From Candidatus Gastranaerophilales bacterium (lineage in GTDB: Bacteria > Cyanobacteriota > Vampirovibrionia > Gastranaerophilales > Gastranaerophilaceae), in assembly GCA_944322785.1 (NCBI GenBank), contig CALUPW010000003.1, positions 62,001-126,000 on the forward strand: DNA of 64,000 bases. The letters are read 5' to 3'. The notes under the pieces were generated by a model, which was not told the origin of the DNA, searched no databases, and worked only from the letters and a program-made list of their open reading frames with translations. Below, one piece after another: positions 9,715 to 17,604 of this stretch; position 1 is the first letter of the stretch; each line of letters starts with the position of its first letter. Made by a program: the position numbers and the translations under genes.

Positions 9715-10578
9715 ATGAAAGTTTTATTTTGTACGGACGGCTCTAAAATAAGTTTTAATGCGCTTCACAATTTTGCAAAATGGTCTAAAAATGCAATAGT
9801 TGATGCAATTTGCGTAATTGATTGGAGCTTTCTGCCCGATGATATAAGTATTGAAGCCGAAGGATTTTCAATAAACTGTGCAAATATAGCGGACAGCATT
9901 CTTGAATACACAAAAAAAGAAACTGAAAACTGCGGTCTTTTATTCGGAGAAAAAATAAAACAATGCGGAAGTGCAATTGAAAGCATTTTAGAACAGAGTT
10001 CAAAAGAAAAATACGATATTATACTTATGGGTTCACACGGGAAAAAGGGGCTTCAAAAATGGCTCGGCTCCGTTTCAAGAGAAATTGCATACGCAGACGG
10101 TATTTCGACATATATAACAAAAGAAGAAAACGGAAAAATGCGTGTACTTTTTGCAACGGACGGAACTGAAAGTGCAAATTATGCGGTAGCTGAAGCACTA
10201 AATAATTTGAATTTAGAAAATAAAGAAATATTTTTATGTACTGTAAACGAAACTCCAGACATGTTATTTTTGGACGGAACTCTTGATTCAAACTGGATTC
10301 TTGCAATTGAGGAGCAGCAGCAAAAGTATTCAAGAAAAACGCTTGAAGATTTAACAAAGAGATTTAAGTGCAAAGGATTTCCGCCTGATGAAAGCATCAT
10401 ATTAAGCGGCAACCCCGCACAAAAAATTATTGATTTTGCAAAAGCACGCCAGATTGACCTGATTGTACTCGGAAGCAAAGGAAAAACCAAAATGCAGGAT
10501 TTTCTATTAGGCTCGGTCAGCAAACGGGTTCTTGAAAATACAAAATCCGATGTTCTAATTTACAAGGATTCACTCTAA
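9715..10578 (+). CDS. Tandem-domain universal stress protein
   Basis: Two Usp domains are fused, residues 1-139 and 141-287. Each begins with a beta strand and the acidic D-G pattern (VLFCTDGS, VLFATDGT). Each ends with the ATP-binding G-x2-G-x9-G-S/T motif: GSHGKKGLQKWLGS in domain 1 and GSKGKTKMQDFLLGS in domain 2. Both therefore look able to bind nucleotide. The ATG follows AAAGGAGAAAAAAG. A TATAGT hexamer at 9677-9682 is a plausible -10. The 3' end overlaps the end of pilin-like locus 1 by 9 bases. Confidence 0.93.
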   Translation: MKVLFCTDGSKISFNALHNFAKWSKNAIVDAICVIDWSFLPDDISIEAEGFSINCANIADSILEYTKKETENCGLLFGEKIKQCGSAIESILEQSSKEKYDIILMGSHGKKGLQKWLGSVSREIAYADGISTYITKEENGKMRVLFATDGTESANYAVAEALNNLNLENKEIFLCTVNETPDMLFLDGTLDSNWILAIEEQQQKYSRKTLEDLTKRFKCKGFPPDESIILSGNPAQKIIDFAKARQIDLIVLGSKGKTKMQDFLLGSVSKRVLENTKSDVLIYKDSL

Positions 10579-11653
10579 AATCCATGTTTTATAAAGACAG
10601 TTTCCACTCGGGCACCAGCGAGTTTTATATTTAAAATCCCTCCAAGGTGAAATTGTATTAACATTACCTGAATATACTTCATCACTGCCATTTGATGCAA
10701 ATAACATTACAAATCTGTCCTGTCCTAGCCGATTTGGTCGCTTGTCACCGTTGACATCAACAAGAATAGGATATTCCTTGTTGCTATACAAAGCCCAAGC
10801 TATTCCGGAATAATCAATAAATGCATAGGCATTTTTATTACAACCAAGCCACTCCGGCCCAGCCCCATGTCCGGCTTGACCGTCTTCACAAACCCAGCAT
10901 TCATCTTGATTTTTATCAAAACATGTTTTTACTGTATTAAAATACTTTGACATTGTTTTAAAGTTTTCACCGATTGCACCGGAATATCTGACGCCATCAA
11001 CTACTGACTCCGGAGTAATTGCGATAAAATCTCCGTCCTCCTGCATCCGCAAAAAAGCTTGAGAAATGCTTGAATATGATTTTTTGTAGGCGACTTTCCA
11101 TTGTTTTTCCTGATAATTCCCGATTAACGACGGCAGTGTCATGGCAGCGACTATACCAATTATGCCGAGGGTTATCAAAACTTCTGCCATTGTGAAGGCG
11201 GCTTTGCGGCTTAATTGGTCACTCCGGCCTATGCTGCGTAGGTTGTTTCTATCAGCATTGATCGACCCTGAATCAAGTTCAGGGTGACAAGGTTGATACA
11301 CATGTGATAAATTCGTCATTCCGGCCTCCGAGCCGGAATCTATTTCTTTATTTTGAGATTTTGAAACAAGTTCAGAATGACATATTGAATTAACCGGCAT
11401 TGATAGACTCTGACTTTCGTCAGAGTGACGGAATGAGGTGCTTAGCATCCGGCTGCCTTCGTTACTCCGGGCTTCAGGGCGTAGGATGTTTGACTTCGTA
11501 CCCGTCACTCCGGCCCCGAGCCGGAGTCTGTTTTTATCAACATTAATAGATTCCGGGTCAGGTCCGGAATGACGTTTCAGTAAATCGCAGCAGGAGCCTG
11601 TTTTACGGGTTGCCCCCCCCCCCCTGAAATCCAGTCATATCAATAGTTTCCAT
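10570..11653 (-). CDS. Pilin-like locus 1, out of frame at a 12-G tract (candidate phase-OFF)
   Basis: The ATG at 11653 has AAAGGAG upstream and a consensus promoter. Its frame reads METIDMTGFQ, four glycines, NP and then stops, because the coding strand has 12 G. Removing one G joins this start to an open frame that ends at 10570. That frame encodes a leader of about 150 residues, then [18 protein letters not shown] (type IV prepilin cleavage, Glu at +5), and a globular domain with paired cysteines, a DVNGDKRPNRLG loop and a WCPSGNCLY end. The frame is also open from a GTG at 11508. It is a close paralog of locus 2 (50.0-51.1 kb). The long leader contains palindromic elements and is far longer than a normal class III signal peptide. 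Confidence 0.75.
11218..11288. repeat. Palindromic element, copy 1
   Basis: A 71-bp unit is bounded by GTCAC and GTGAC. Its right-hand arm, ACCCTGAA-TCAAG-TTCAGGGT, is a perfect hairpin. The left arm is diverged compared with the copies at 11504 and 50866. It lies inside the leader frame of pilin-like locus 1, next to the prepilin start. Confidence 0.7.
11315..11381. repeat. Palindromic element, copy 2
   Basis: A 67-bp unit is bounded by GTCATTC and GAATGAC. Its left arm, ATTCCGGC-CTCCGA-GCCGGAAT, is perfect. The middle arm is degenerate in this copy. The segment just before it (GATACACATGTGAT) is shared with locus 2, showing common ancestry of the whole leader region. Confidence 0.75.
11504..11573. 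repeat. Palindromic element, copy 3
   Basis: A 70-bp unit starts GTCACTC and ends GAATGAC. The left arm is ACTCCGGC...GCCGGAGT. The right arm is ATTCCGG...TCCGGAAT. Relative to other copies, both strands of each arm have changed together and pairing is kept. It lies directly downstream of the G tract of locus 1 within the leader frame. Confidence 0.75.
11613..11624 (-). repeat. Homopolymer of 12 (G on the coding strand)
   Basis: Twelve consecutive C on the plus strand (G in the pilin sense) sit 27 bases after the A of the locus 1 start codon. Eleven would put the start in frame with the pilin; 12 and 13 do not. Such a run is not expected by chance in an AT-rich genome. Confidence 0.9.
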
Positions 11654-11693
11654 ACTTTTAAATCTCCTTTAAAATTCTGTTTTAACAATATAT

Positions 11694-11722
11694 ATTATAT
11701 CATAATTTAATAATTTTTTCAA
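11694..11722 (-). promoter_or_regulatory. Promoter of pilin-like locus 1
   Basis: On the minus strand, TTGAAA (11717-11722), a 17-base spacer and a perfect TATAAT (11694-11699). This places the transcript start about 33 bases before the ATG at 11653, leaving the AAAGGAG ribosome site inside the leader. Confidence 0.8.
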
Positions 11723-11733
11723 TTTTTAAATAA

Positions 11734-11762
11734 TTGACTGAAAAGCTTAAAAGTGCAATAAT
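11734..11762 (+). promoter_or_regulatory. Promoter of the sugar permease operon (leaderless geometry)
   Basis: TTGACT (11734-11739), 17 bases, then AATAAT (11757-11762) preceded by TGC (extended -10). The ATG begins 7 bases after the -10 ends, at the expected transcript start, and no Shine-Dalgarno sequence is present. Confidence 0.75.
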
Positions 11763-11768
11763 CGGTTT

Positions 11769-12641
11769 ATGTTTAAATATTACGGGAAATACACACCATA
11801 TTTATTTTTACTTCCGGCTGCGGTGGTGCTTATAATATTCTTTTTTATCCCGTTTTTTCAAACCTTTGTTTTAAGTTTTCAGGATTACTCAAACAGTATT
11901 TATCACCCAGCATTTGCAGGATTTGCGAACTATATAAAACTTTTTAACAGCCCTGTTTTTTACAAAGTTTTGTTTAACACCTTTATCTATCTTTTTGTTG
12001 CAGTACCGGTTCTTGCGATAGTACCGTTATTTCTTGCAATACTTTTAAATCAACAGATAAAAGGAATAACTCTTTACAAAATTCTTATTTATCTGCCTGT
12101 AATTGTATCAATAGTTGTTGCAGCGATTGCTTTTAAATGGCTTTATGCAGATGAAGGAATTTTAAACTATCTTGTGACTACATTCGGTTTTCAAAAAATC
12201 GGCTGGCTTACGGATCCAAAATGGGCTTTGTATTCGGTAATTATCGTAACAATCTGGAAAGGTATCGGATATTACATGATGATTTATCTTGCTGCATTAA
12301 TGAGTGTGCCCAAAGAACTCTATGAAGCATGTGAAATTGACGGGGCAGGATTTTTACGCAAACATTTGACAGTTACTGTTCCGCATATAATGCCGACAAT
12401 TGCTCTTGTTACAACAATCAGTGCGATTTCGGCAATGAAAGTCTTTGCGGAAATCTATGTTATGACAAAAGGCGGCCCTCTAAATTCAAGTAAAACAATC
12501 GTCTATTATATTTATGAACGTGCATTTGAAAATCTTGATTTAGGATTTGCCTCTGCAATGGCTGTCGTCCTTCTTTTGATTGTTCTTGCACTCTCTTTTG
12601 TCAATGTAATATTTTTTGAAAGAAATAAATATCAAATATAA
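11769..12641 (+). CDS. ABC sugar transporter permease, MalF/UgpA type
   Basis: This 290-residue inner-membrane permease has six predicted helices. The EAA loop that docks the ATPase reads EACEIDGAGFLRKHLTVTVPHIMPT (about residues 188-212, conserved EAA...G). It begins the binding-protein-dependent carbohydrate uptake operon with the following permease. The solute-binding protein and the ATPase are not in this window, so the sugar is unknown; a shared MsmK/UgpC-like ATPase encoded elsewhere is likely. The start codon sits exactly where transcription should begin. Confidence 0.93.
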   Translation: MFKYYGKYTPYLFLLPAAVVLIIFFFIPFFQTFVLSFQDYSNSIYHPAFAGFANYIKLFNSPVFYKVLFNTFIYLFVAVPVLAIVPLFLAILLNQQIKGITLYKILIYLPVIVSIVVAAIAFKWLYADEGILNYLVTTFGFQKIGWLTDPKWALYSVIIVTIWKGIGYYMMIYLAALMSVPKELYEACEIDGAGFLRKHLTVTVPHIMPTIALVTTISAISAMKVFAEIYVMTKGGPLNSSKTIVYYIYERAFENLDLGFASAMAVVLLLIVLALSFVNVIFFERNKYQI

Positions 12642-12658
12642 CAGTAAAAGGAGAACAG

Positions 12659-13501
12659 ATGAAAAAAATAATAAAAAATTTACCTGTACATGCAATTTTG
12701 ATATTTGTATCACTGTTGTCTGTTTTTCCGTTTATCTGGCTTATTTCAACATCATTAAAGGGGAGCGGCGAAAACATTTTTGCATACCCGCCTGCAATTA
12801 TCCCATCTGACTTTACGTGGGAAAACTATACGGGAGTATGGCAGAAAGTTGATTTTATAGGGTATTTTATAAATTCTATGATTGTTGCGGGAGGAACAGT
12901 GTTGTTAAACCTTATACTTTCTGCAATGGCAGGGTACCCGCTTGCGAGAATGGAATTCTGCGGAAAAAAAATAACATTTTTCGCAATTCTTGCAACAATT
13001 ATGATACCGTTTCAGGCAATTATGCTTCCTGTGTATCTTATTACCCTAAAACTCCATCTGGTGGACAGTGTAAATAATTTTGCGGGATTTATCGGTCTTA
13101 TTATGCCTTTTGCGGTAAGCGCTTTCGGAATTTTTTTGATGCGTCAGGCATTTCTTGGAATTCCTAAAGAAATGGAGGAAGCAGCAATTGTTGACGGATG
13201 TAATGTTTTTCAGATTTTCACAAAAGTTCTGATTCCGATGGTAAAACCCTCTCTAGCTGTTCTTGCAATCTTTACATTCATCGGAAGCTGGGGAGAATTT
13301 TTGTGGCCGAGCATTGTTCTGACAAAAGAATCCATGTACACCCTTCCGGTCGGTGTAAATAATTTGCAGGGCATGTTCAGTTCAAACTGGAGATTTATTG
13401 CAGCAGGTTCAATTCTTGCAACAATTCCTATAATAATATTCTTCCTGTTTATGCAGAGATATTTTATTTCAGGCGAAAACGAAGGTGCTGTAAAAGGCTG
13501 A
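12659..13501 (+). CDS. ABC sugar transporter permease, MalG/UgpE type
   Basis: The 280-residue partner permease has six helices and the EAA loop EEAAIVDGCNVFQIFTKVLIP near residue 175. The N-terminal LISTSLKG segment is typical of the MalG group. The ATG follows AAAAGGAGAACAG, 17 bases after the upstream stop. It would form the heterodimeric channel with the upstream product. Confidence 0.93.
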   Translation: MKKIIKNLPVHAILIFVSLLSVFPFIWLISTSLKGSGENIFAYPPAIIPSDFTWENYTGVWQKVDFIGYFINSMIVAGGTVLLNLILSAMAGYPLARMEFCGKKITFFAILATIMIPFQAIMLPVYLITLKLHLVDSVNNFAGFIGLIMPFAVSAFGIFLMRQAFLGIPKEMEEAAIVDGCNVFQIFTKVLIPMVKPSLAVLAIFTFIGSWGEFLWPSIVLTKESMYTLPVGVNNLQGMFSSNWRFIAAGSILATIPIIIFFLFMQRYFISGENEGAVKG

Positions 13502-13503
13502 TT

Positions 13504-14601
13504 TTAGTCACCGTAAAGGATTTCGTCTTCATCTTCCTCTTCTTTTACAAAAATACTGTAAGAGCCGCAGGTGCTGTAATTTTGTAAAATTGCTTCATCA
13601 AAGTCATCTGACATTACAAGATGACCTTTAACATAAGTTACGTTTCCGGCAGCAACCTCATTTGGCGTCAAATCTTCTGACACATTATCAACAAGATAAT
13701 TGATTTTACCTTTGGTTTCCATATAAGTTCTTGAAATATCGTTTAAGACATCAAAAACATATCTCTGTCTGTTTGACATGCCTTCATTCTCCGTTAAAAG
13801 AGTGGTTGCTTTCTGCATTTCAACAACAGATTCTTTATAATATTTTAGGTGTCTTAACAGAATTGCAAGATTATAGTGAGCTTCATAATTAAAAGGTTCA
13901 AGTTCTATTGCTTTACAATATGCCAGCCCTGCGTTTCTGTAATCTCCGTACAAATGATATGCAAGCCCCAGATTGTAATGTGCATCGTAGCTGTCCTGAA
14001 GAATTTTTATTGCTTCTTTATAGGAGGCGATTGCATATTTTAAATATTTCAGTTCGTAATCCTTTTTACCTTCCTGATAAATGTATTTTTGCCGGTAAGC
14101 AACCCCTTTATTATAATGAGCAAGCCCCATGTTTGTTTTATAACTTTTCATATTGTTAAAAACATACGGAATCCATATCAAAAACTTTTTTCTTATCCCT
14201 AAAATTGTATTGTACTGATCAATAGCTCCATCAAAATCACCTAGACGCTCTGCTGAAATAATTCCGTAATTCATCCTTGCAATTACATAATTCGGGTTTG
14301 CCTTAATTGCGTTTTCGTAGGCATCGACTGCCGAATAATAATCTTCATAAAGTACGTAAATATTTCCGAGGTTGAACCATGCACTGTAATGTTCCGGATA
14401 AAGCGCCAGACCTTTTAAATAAAAATCTATTGCCTTTTGAAGCTTTAGTTTTCGTAAAGCTCTGTCCCCCCGCCAGACGAGATACATTCCACGGCATTTA
14501 TTAATCTGTGTTACATACCAGTCTGTATATAAATATGCGGTAACCGCAATTGTTATCAGGATTAGAAATGAAAAAATTTTAGAAAGTTTGCGCTTGTTCA
14601 A
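13504..14601 (-). CDS. Membrane-anchored TPR protein
   Basis: The 365-residue product has one N-terminal membrane helix (residues 9-27), then at least five tetratricopeptide repeats (for example AWFNLGNIYVLYEDYYSAVDAYENAI, residues 75-100, and AHYNLGLAYHLYGDYRNAG). It ends with a strongly acidic tail (EEEDEDEILYGD). TPRs scaffold protein complexes; orientation suggests the repeats face the periplasm. The start is TTG with GAGGTGTAT upstream. It is convergent with the permease operon, with a 2-base gap. The partner is unknown. Confidence 0.85.
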   Translation of the reverse strand: MNKRKLSKIFSFLILITIAVTAYLYTDWYVTQINKCRGMYLVWRGDRALRKLKLQKAIDFYLKGLALYPEHYSAWFNLGNIYVLYEDYYSAVDAYENAIKANPNYVIARMNYGIISAERLGDFDGAIDQYNTILGIRKKFLIWIPYVFNNMKSYKTNMGLAHYNKGVAYRQKYIYQEGKKDYELKYLKYAIASYKEAIKILQDSYDAHYNLGLAYHLYGDYRNAGLAYCKAIELEPFNYEAHYNLAILLRHLKYYKESVVEMQKATTLLTENEGMSNRQRYVFDVLNDISRTYMETKGKINYLVDNVSEDLTPNEVAAGNVTYVKGHLVMSDDFDEAILQNYSTCGSYSIFVKEEEDEDEILYGD

Positions 14602-14696
14602 AATACACCTCTACATTTAAATATAATAATCATTTTCCCGACAATTAGCAAGTATATTAAGGAAAATTATTTATAGAAACACAATGATTAAATTAT

Positions 14697-14726
14697 TTGT
14701 TACGAAATATTAATTTCGTATATACT
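14697..14726 (+). promoter_or_regulatory. Promoter with a palindromic operator in its spacer
   Basis: TTGTTA (14697-14702) and TATACT (14721-14726) are separated by 18 bases. A perfect palindrome, TACGAAAT-ATTA-ATTTCGTA (14701-14720), fills the spacer. This arrangement suggests a dimeric repressor controlling the following gene. Confidence 0.5.
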
Positions 14727-14802
14727 AAAACGCAATCCCGATAAAAATTAATTGTTTATATAAGTAAGGTAGGTTAAGTTAAATTAATTCGGAGGTTAGG
14801 TT

Positions 14803-15636
14803 ATGTCATCTCAGTTAGGAATATCACCAATGATGCCGATGTTCGGATATCCGAATATGTATGACTCATACAGCAATCAGGTATTTTTAAACGATTTGAC
14901 CGGTATGAACTGGTACACACCTCCATTCGGTATGGGATTCGGCGGCATCGGTATGGATATGAACAGCAGCATTTTCGGGAATATACCGTACACAATGCCT
15001 TATATGAATTATAATTCCGATTCATATTATCAAAATATGGACAAATATTATGAAAACATGATGAACAATCAGGTTAAATACCAGCAAAGAACAAGAGAAG
15101 CTGATATAACTTTAAATGCAGCATACAAAAATATGCGTCAAAAAGGACTTGTTCTTAATGAAAAAATTCAACTAAACGAACAGTCCCAAATTTATCAGGC
15201 ATTTCAAGAGTATGTTGAAAGCGTAAGAAGTTATTACGGAAAAGACGCAAATGAAGAAGATTTGAAAAATACTGCACTTGAACTCTATCAACAACAGTTT
15301 GGCAATACAATTCAAAAAGACATCCGCACACAAGGAACTAATTCATTTGTCCACGGAATGAAAGAACTGTTAATATTCCCATCTAAAACAAGTGCAGAAG
15401 ACAATATTGCAAAAATAACCGGTCAGGCAAAAGGCAAAAGCGAAAAATATAAAGAATGGGCAGGCAACGCAACGACAGGTGCAATTTTAGGCGAAACAGC
15501 TCTTCTTTTCTCAAAGAAATTGCGTGATTTTTGCGGTATTACAGGATTTAAAGATATACGTAAAATCGGTAAGGCCGGATTAATCAGTGCAGGCATAGGC
15601 TGGGTTGCCGGCAGAGTAATAGATTTCTTTTCCTAA
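14803..15636 (+). CDS. Unknown protein with Met/Tyr/Gly-rich N-terminus
   Basis: The family is not recognised. The first 90 residues are low-complexity and rich in Met, Tyr, Asn, Gly and Pro (MMPMFGYPNMYDSY, FGMGFGGIGMDM). Residues 95-190 are helical and charged. The C-terminal 70 residues have two small-residue hydrophobic stretches (TTGAILGETALLF and AGLISAGIGWVAGRVIDFF) that could insert in a membrane. There is no signal peptide. The ATG follows a strong GGAGG seven bases upstream. The gene stands alone between two terminators and behind a palindromic promoter, so it is probably individually regulated. Confidence 0.75.
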   Translation: MSSQLGISPMMPMFGYPNMYDSYSNQVFLNDLTGMNWYTPPFGMGFGGIGMDMNSSIFGNIPYTMPYMNYNSDSYYQNMDKYYENMMNNQVKYQQRTREADITLNAAYKNMRQKGLVLNEKIQLNEQSQIYQAFQEYVESVRSYYGKDANEEDLKNTALELYQQQFGNTIQKDIRTQGTNSFVHGMKELLIFPSKTSAEDNIAKITGQAKGKSEKYKEWAGNATTGAILGETALLFSKKLRDFCGITGFKDIRKIGKAGLISAGIGWVAGRVIDFFS

Positions 15637-15678
15637 TTTTCCCGAATAGTGTAAATAGAATGTGTGTGTGTAATTTTT

Positions 15679-15701
15679 AAGGACTGCTTCCCTCAGTCCT
15701 T
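15679..15701 (+). terminator. Rho-independent terminator
   Basis: Stem AAGGACTG (15679-15686) with CAGTCCTT (15694-15701), 7-base loop, followed by TTTTATTTT. It ends the transcript of the preceding unknown gene. Confidence 0.85.
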
Positions 15702-15729
15702 TTTATTTTGGAATATATAAAGAATTCCC

Positions 15730-15762
15730 GCCTCTCTTTTTTATTTGAAGGAGTTGAGAGGC
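15730..15762. other. Intergenic hairpin with a GAAGGAG loop
   Basis: GCCTCTC (15730-15736) pairs with GAGAGGC (15756-15762); the 19-base loop contains GAAGGAG. No open frame follows it (TTG, four codons, stop). It may be part of a small RNA or a chance structure in the 229-base gap before the TPR gene; nothing else is recognisable there. Confidence 0.25.
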
Positions 15763-15853
15763 AGGAACTAAATCAGTAAAAGAGACATCACCAGTATTAT
15801 TATTCATATATTTTTTAAGTCAAATTTTTCTGGATATTTTTTTTAATTTGGCA

Positions 15854-15859
15854 TATAAT
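15854..15859 (+). promoter_or_regulatory. -10 element, leaderless geometry
   Basis: A perfect TATAAT ends 7 bases before the A of the ATG at 15866, with no ribosome binding site. The -35 region is weak (TGGATA). Confidence 0.55.
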
Positions 15860-15865
15860 TTCATT

Positions 15866-16447
15866 ATGAAAAAATTTTTGACAGTTTTAATACTCGGGAT
15901 ATGTCTTATTTCACCTGTTTTTGCGGAAGAAAATACAACAGGGGAACAGGCAAAGCTTTTATATGCGGACAACAATATTGAAGAAAGCTTTAATCTGCTT
16001 CTTTCAATTCCGGAAGATGAAAGATCTGCAGAAAACTGGCTTTTACTGGGAAATCTTCTTCAGGATAAAGGACGGGAAGAAGATGCTGTATTTATGTATT
16101 CACAGGCAATTCTTAAAGACGGCAGCTTTTATAAAGCTCATTACAATCTCGGCAACTGTTATCTGAATTCCGACAAACCTAATATGGCAATTGAGGAATA
16201 TAAAAAAGTTCTAAAATTAAAAAAAGATTATGCATACGCCTACTACAATCTCGGATGTGCATATTTAAAACTCGGACAATACAGGAAGGCAAAAAACGCA
16301 TTTTTAGATGCAGTTTATTTTAAAAATACAGAACCGGATTTTTACTATAATCTTGCATACACATACAAAAAATTAAACAAAGAAAAAGATGCAAAGGCTT
16401 ATCTTGAAATTTATAACAAAGTTATGGAAAGCCGGATTGACGAATAA
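15866..16447 (+). CDS. Secreted TPR protein
   Basis: The product has 193 residues from the ATG at 15866. A TTG six codons earlier is open but lies inside the promoter. A Sec signal peptide (MKKFLTVLILGICLISPVFA) is followed by about four TPR units, for example ENWLLLGNLLQDKGREEDAVFMY, AHYNLGNCYLNSDKPNMAI and AYYNLGCAYLKLGQYRKAKNAF. It probably works in the periplasm as a scaffold. The HAD phosphatase gene follows 12 bases later. Confidence 0.87.
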   Translation: MKKFLTVLILGICLISPVFAEENTTGEQAKLLYADNNIEESFNLLLSIPEDERSAENWLLLGNLLQDKGREEDAVFMYSQAILKDGSFYKAHYNLGNCYLNSDKPNMAIEEYKKVLKLKKDYAYAYYNLGCAYLKLGQYRKAKNAFLDAVYFKNTEPDFYYNLAYTYKKLNKEKDAKAYLEIYNKVMESRIDE

Positions 16448-16459
16448 AAGGGATATCAA

Positions 16460-17164
16460 ATGAAATACAAAGGAATAATTTTTGATTTTAACGGGACACT
16501 GCTGTTTGACTCGGAAAAACATCTTGAGGCATGGAGGGAATATTCAAGACAACTCAGAGGAACGGCATTTACGGATGAGGAAATGCGTAATCACATGTTC
16601 GGCAGGACAAATGAAGATATAATTGCATACGCAATAGGCAAAAAACCTTCAGGAGAACTCGTAAAAAAATTAGGACTTGAAAAAGAAGCTGTTTACCGTG
16701 ATATGTGCAGGAAAGACAGAGAAAATTTTAAACTTGCGCCTCATGCTGAAGAATTTCTGGATTTTCTCTGTGAAAATAACATTCCGCATACAATTGCAAC
16801 AATGTCCGGAATTGAGAATGTCGAGTTTTATATTGAAGAATTTAAACTTGAAAAATGGTTTGATATTGAAAAAATTGTCTATGATAACGGAAATATTCCC
16901 GGAAAACCAGCACCTGATATTTATTTTATTGCCGCAAAAAATCTGGGGCTTAAACCGGAAGAATGTATTGTTGTCGAAGATGCACTTTCAGGAATTAATG
17001 CGGCTGCAAATGCAGGTATCGGAAAAATCATTGCTATGGCCTCAATGGAGCCTGTTTCGTTTTATCAAAAAATTTCCTGCGTCAAAGATATAATTACTGA
17101 TTTCAATCAGCTTGACAGAAATATGTTTTTAGTTAAAACAACATCAATAACTCAGAATATTTAA
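16460..17164 (+). CDS. HAD-superfamily phosphatase/phosphomutase-like
   Basis: The 234-residue HAD hydrolase has motif I DFNGTLLFDS, near residue 9. The second acidic position is Asn rather than Asp, which is common in one beta-phosphoglucomutase-like subgroup but could alter acid/base catalysis. Motif II is TIATMSG (about residue 113). Motif III includes GKPAPDIYFIAAKNL (Lys). Motif IV is VVEDALSGINAA. The helical cap after motif I is of type C1. The substrate is probably a sugar phosphate, by family. The last 15 residues are a non-conserved tail. Confidence 0.88.
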   Translation: MKYKGIIFDFNGTLLFDSEKHLEAWREYSRQLRGTAFTDEEMRNHMFGRTNEDIIAYAIGKKPSGELVKKLGLEKEAVYRDMCRKDRENFKLAPHAEEFLDFLCENNIPHTIATMSGIENVEFYIEEFKLEKWFDIEKIVYDNGNIPGKPAPDIYFIAAKNLGLKPEECIVVEDALSGINAAANAGIGKIIAMASMEPVSFYQKISCVKDIITDFNQLDRNMFLVKTTSITQNI

Positions 17165-17273
17165 ATAAATATTTTTAAATTTATTATTAAAATATATTAA
17201 AAATACGACTGCACTATAAAATTATGATTTAATAAAAAGAAAGTGTTTACCAAATAAAATAACTGGAGGGATG

Positions 17274-17600
17274 ATGATTTTAACGAACATTGAAAGCGTT
17301 CCGGGCATGAAGATAACCGGACACTGCGGTATGGTTTCCGGAAGCACCGTACGCGCTAAAAATTTTGTAAAAGATTTCGGCGCCGGATTAAAAAACATAG
17401 TCGGCGGTGAATTAAAAAGCTATACAGAACTTCTTGAGGAAGCCAGACGTGAAGCATTGGACAGAATGCAGCAACAAGCACAAAAACTTGGAGCAAATGC
17501 CATAATCAATGTAAGACTTGCAACATCTGCCGTAACTGCTGGAGCCGCAGAAGTTTATGCTTACGGAACGGCTGTTAAAGTACAACAAATTGAAGGATAA
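17274..17600 (+). CDS. YbjQ-family protein
   Basis: The 108-residue product matches the YbjQ (UPF0145) fold: start MILTNIESVPGM, a conserved GMVSGSTV, a middle EEARREALDRMQQQA helix, then GANAIINVRLATS, ending with AYGTAVKV. The family forms pentamers; a heavy-metal-binding role is proposed but unproven. ATG occurs twice in tandem; the second (17274) is used here because GGAGGG abuts the first. It is the first of a group with a second YbjQ-like gene and an M48 protease. Confidence 0.88.
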   Translation: MILTNIESVPGMKITGHCGMVSGSTVRAKNFVKDFGAGLKNIVGGELKSYTELLEEARREALDRMQQQAQKLGANAIINVRLATSAVTAGAAEVYAYGTAVKVQQIEG

Positions 17601-17604
17601 TTAT

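Noticed and set aside
10570-11508. GTG at 11508 as the genuine start of pilin-like locus 1
   Set aside because: No ribosome site precedes it and it lies inside a palindromic element; the ATG at 11653 has a promoter and AAAGGAG shared with the paralog.
11218-11573. CRISPR array
   Set aside because: The repeats are palindromic, variable in sequence and spacing, only three per locus, and lack unique spacers of constant length or cas genes.
11613-11624. G tract dismissed as a pure assembly or sequencing error
   Set aside because: Length may be off by one, but three independent tracts at the same place relative to start codons of related genes cannot be explained by sequencing error. The exact ON/OFF state does remain uncertain.
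15660-15672. Short GT dinucleotide run as a phase-variation tract
   Set aside because: About five GT units in non-coding sequence after a gene, with no reading frame or promoter dependent on its length.
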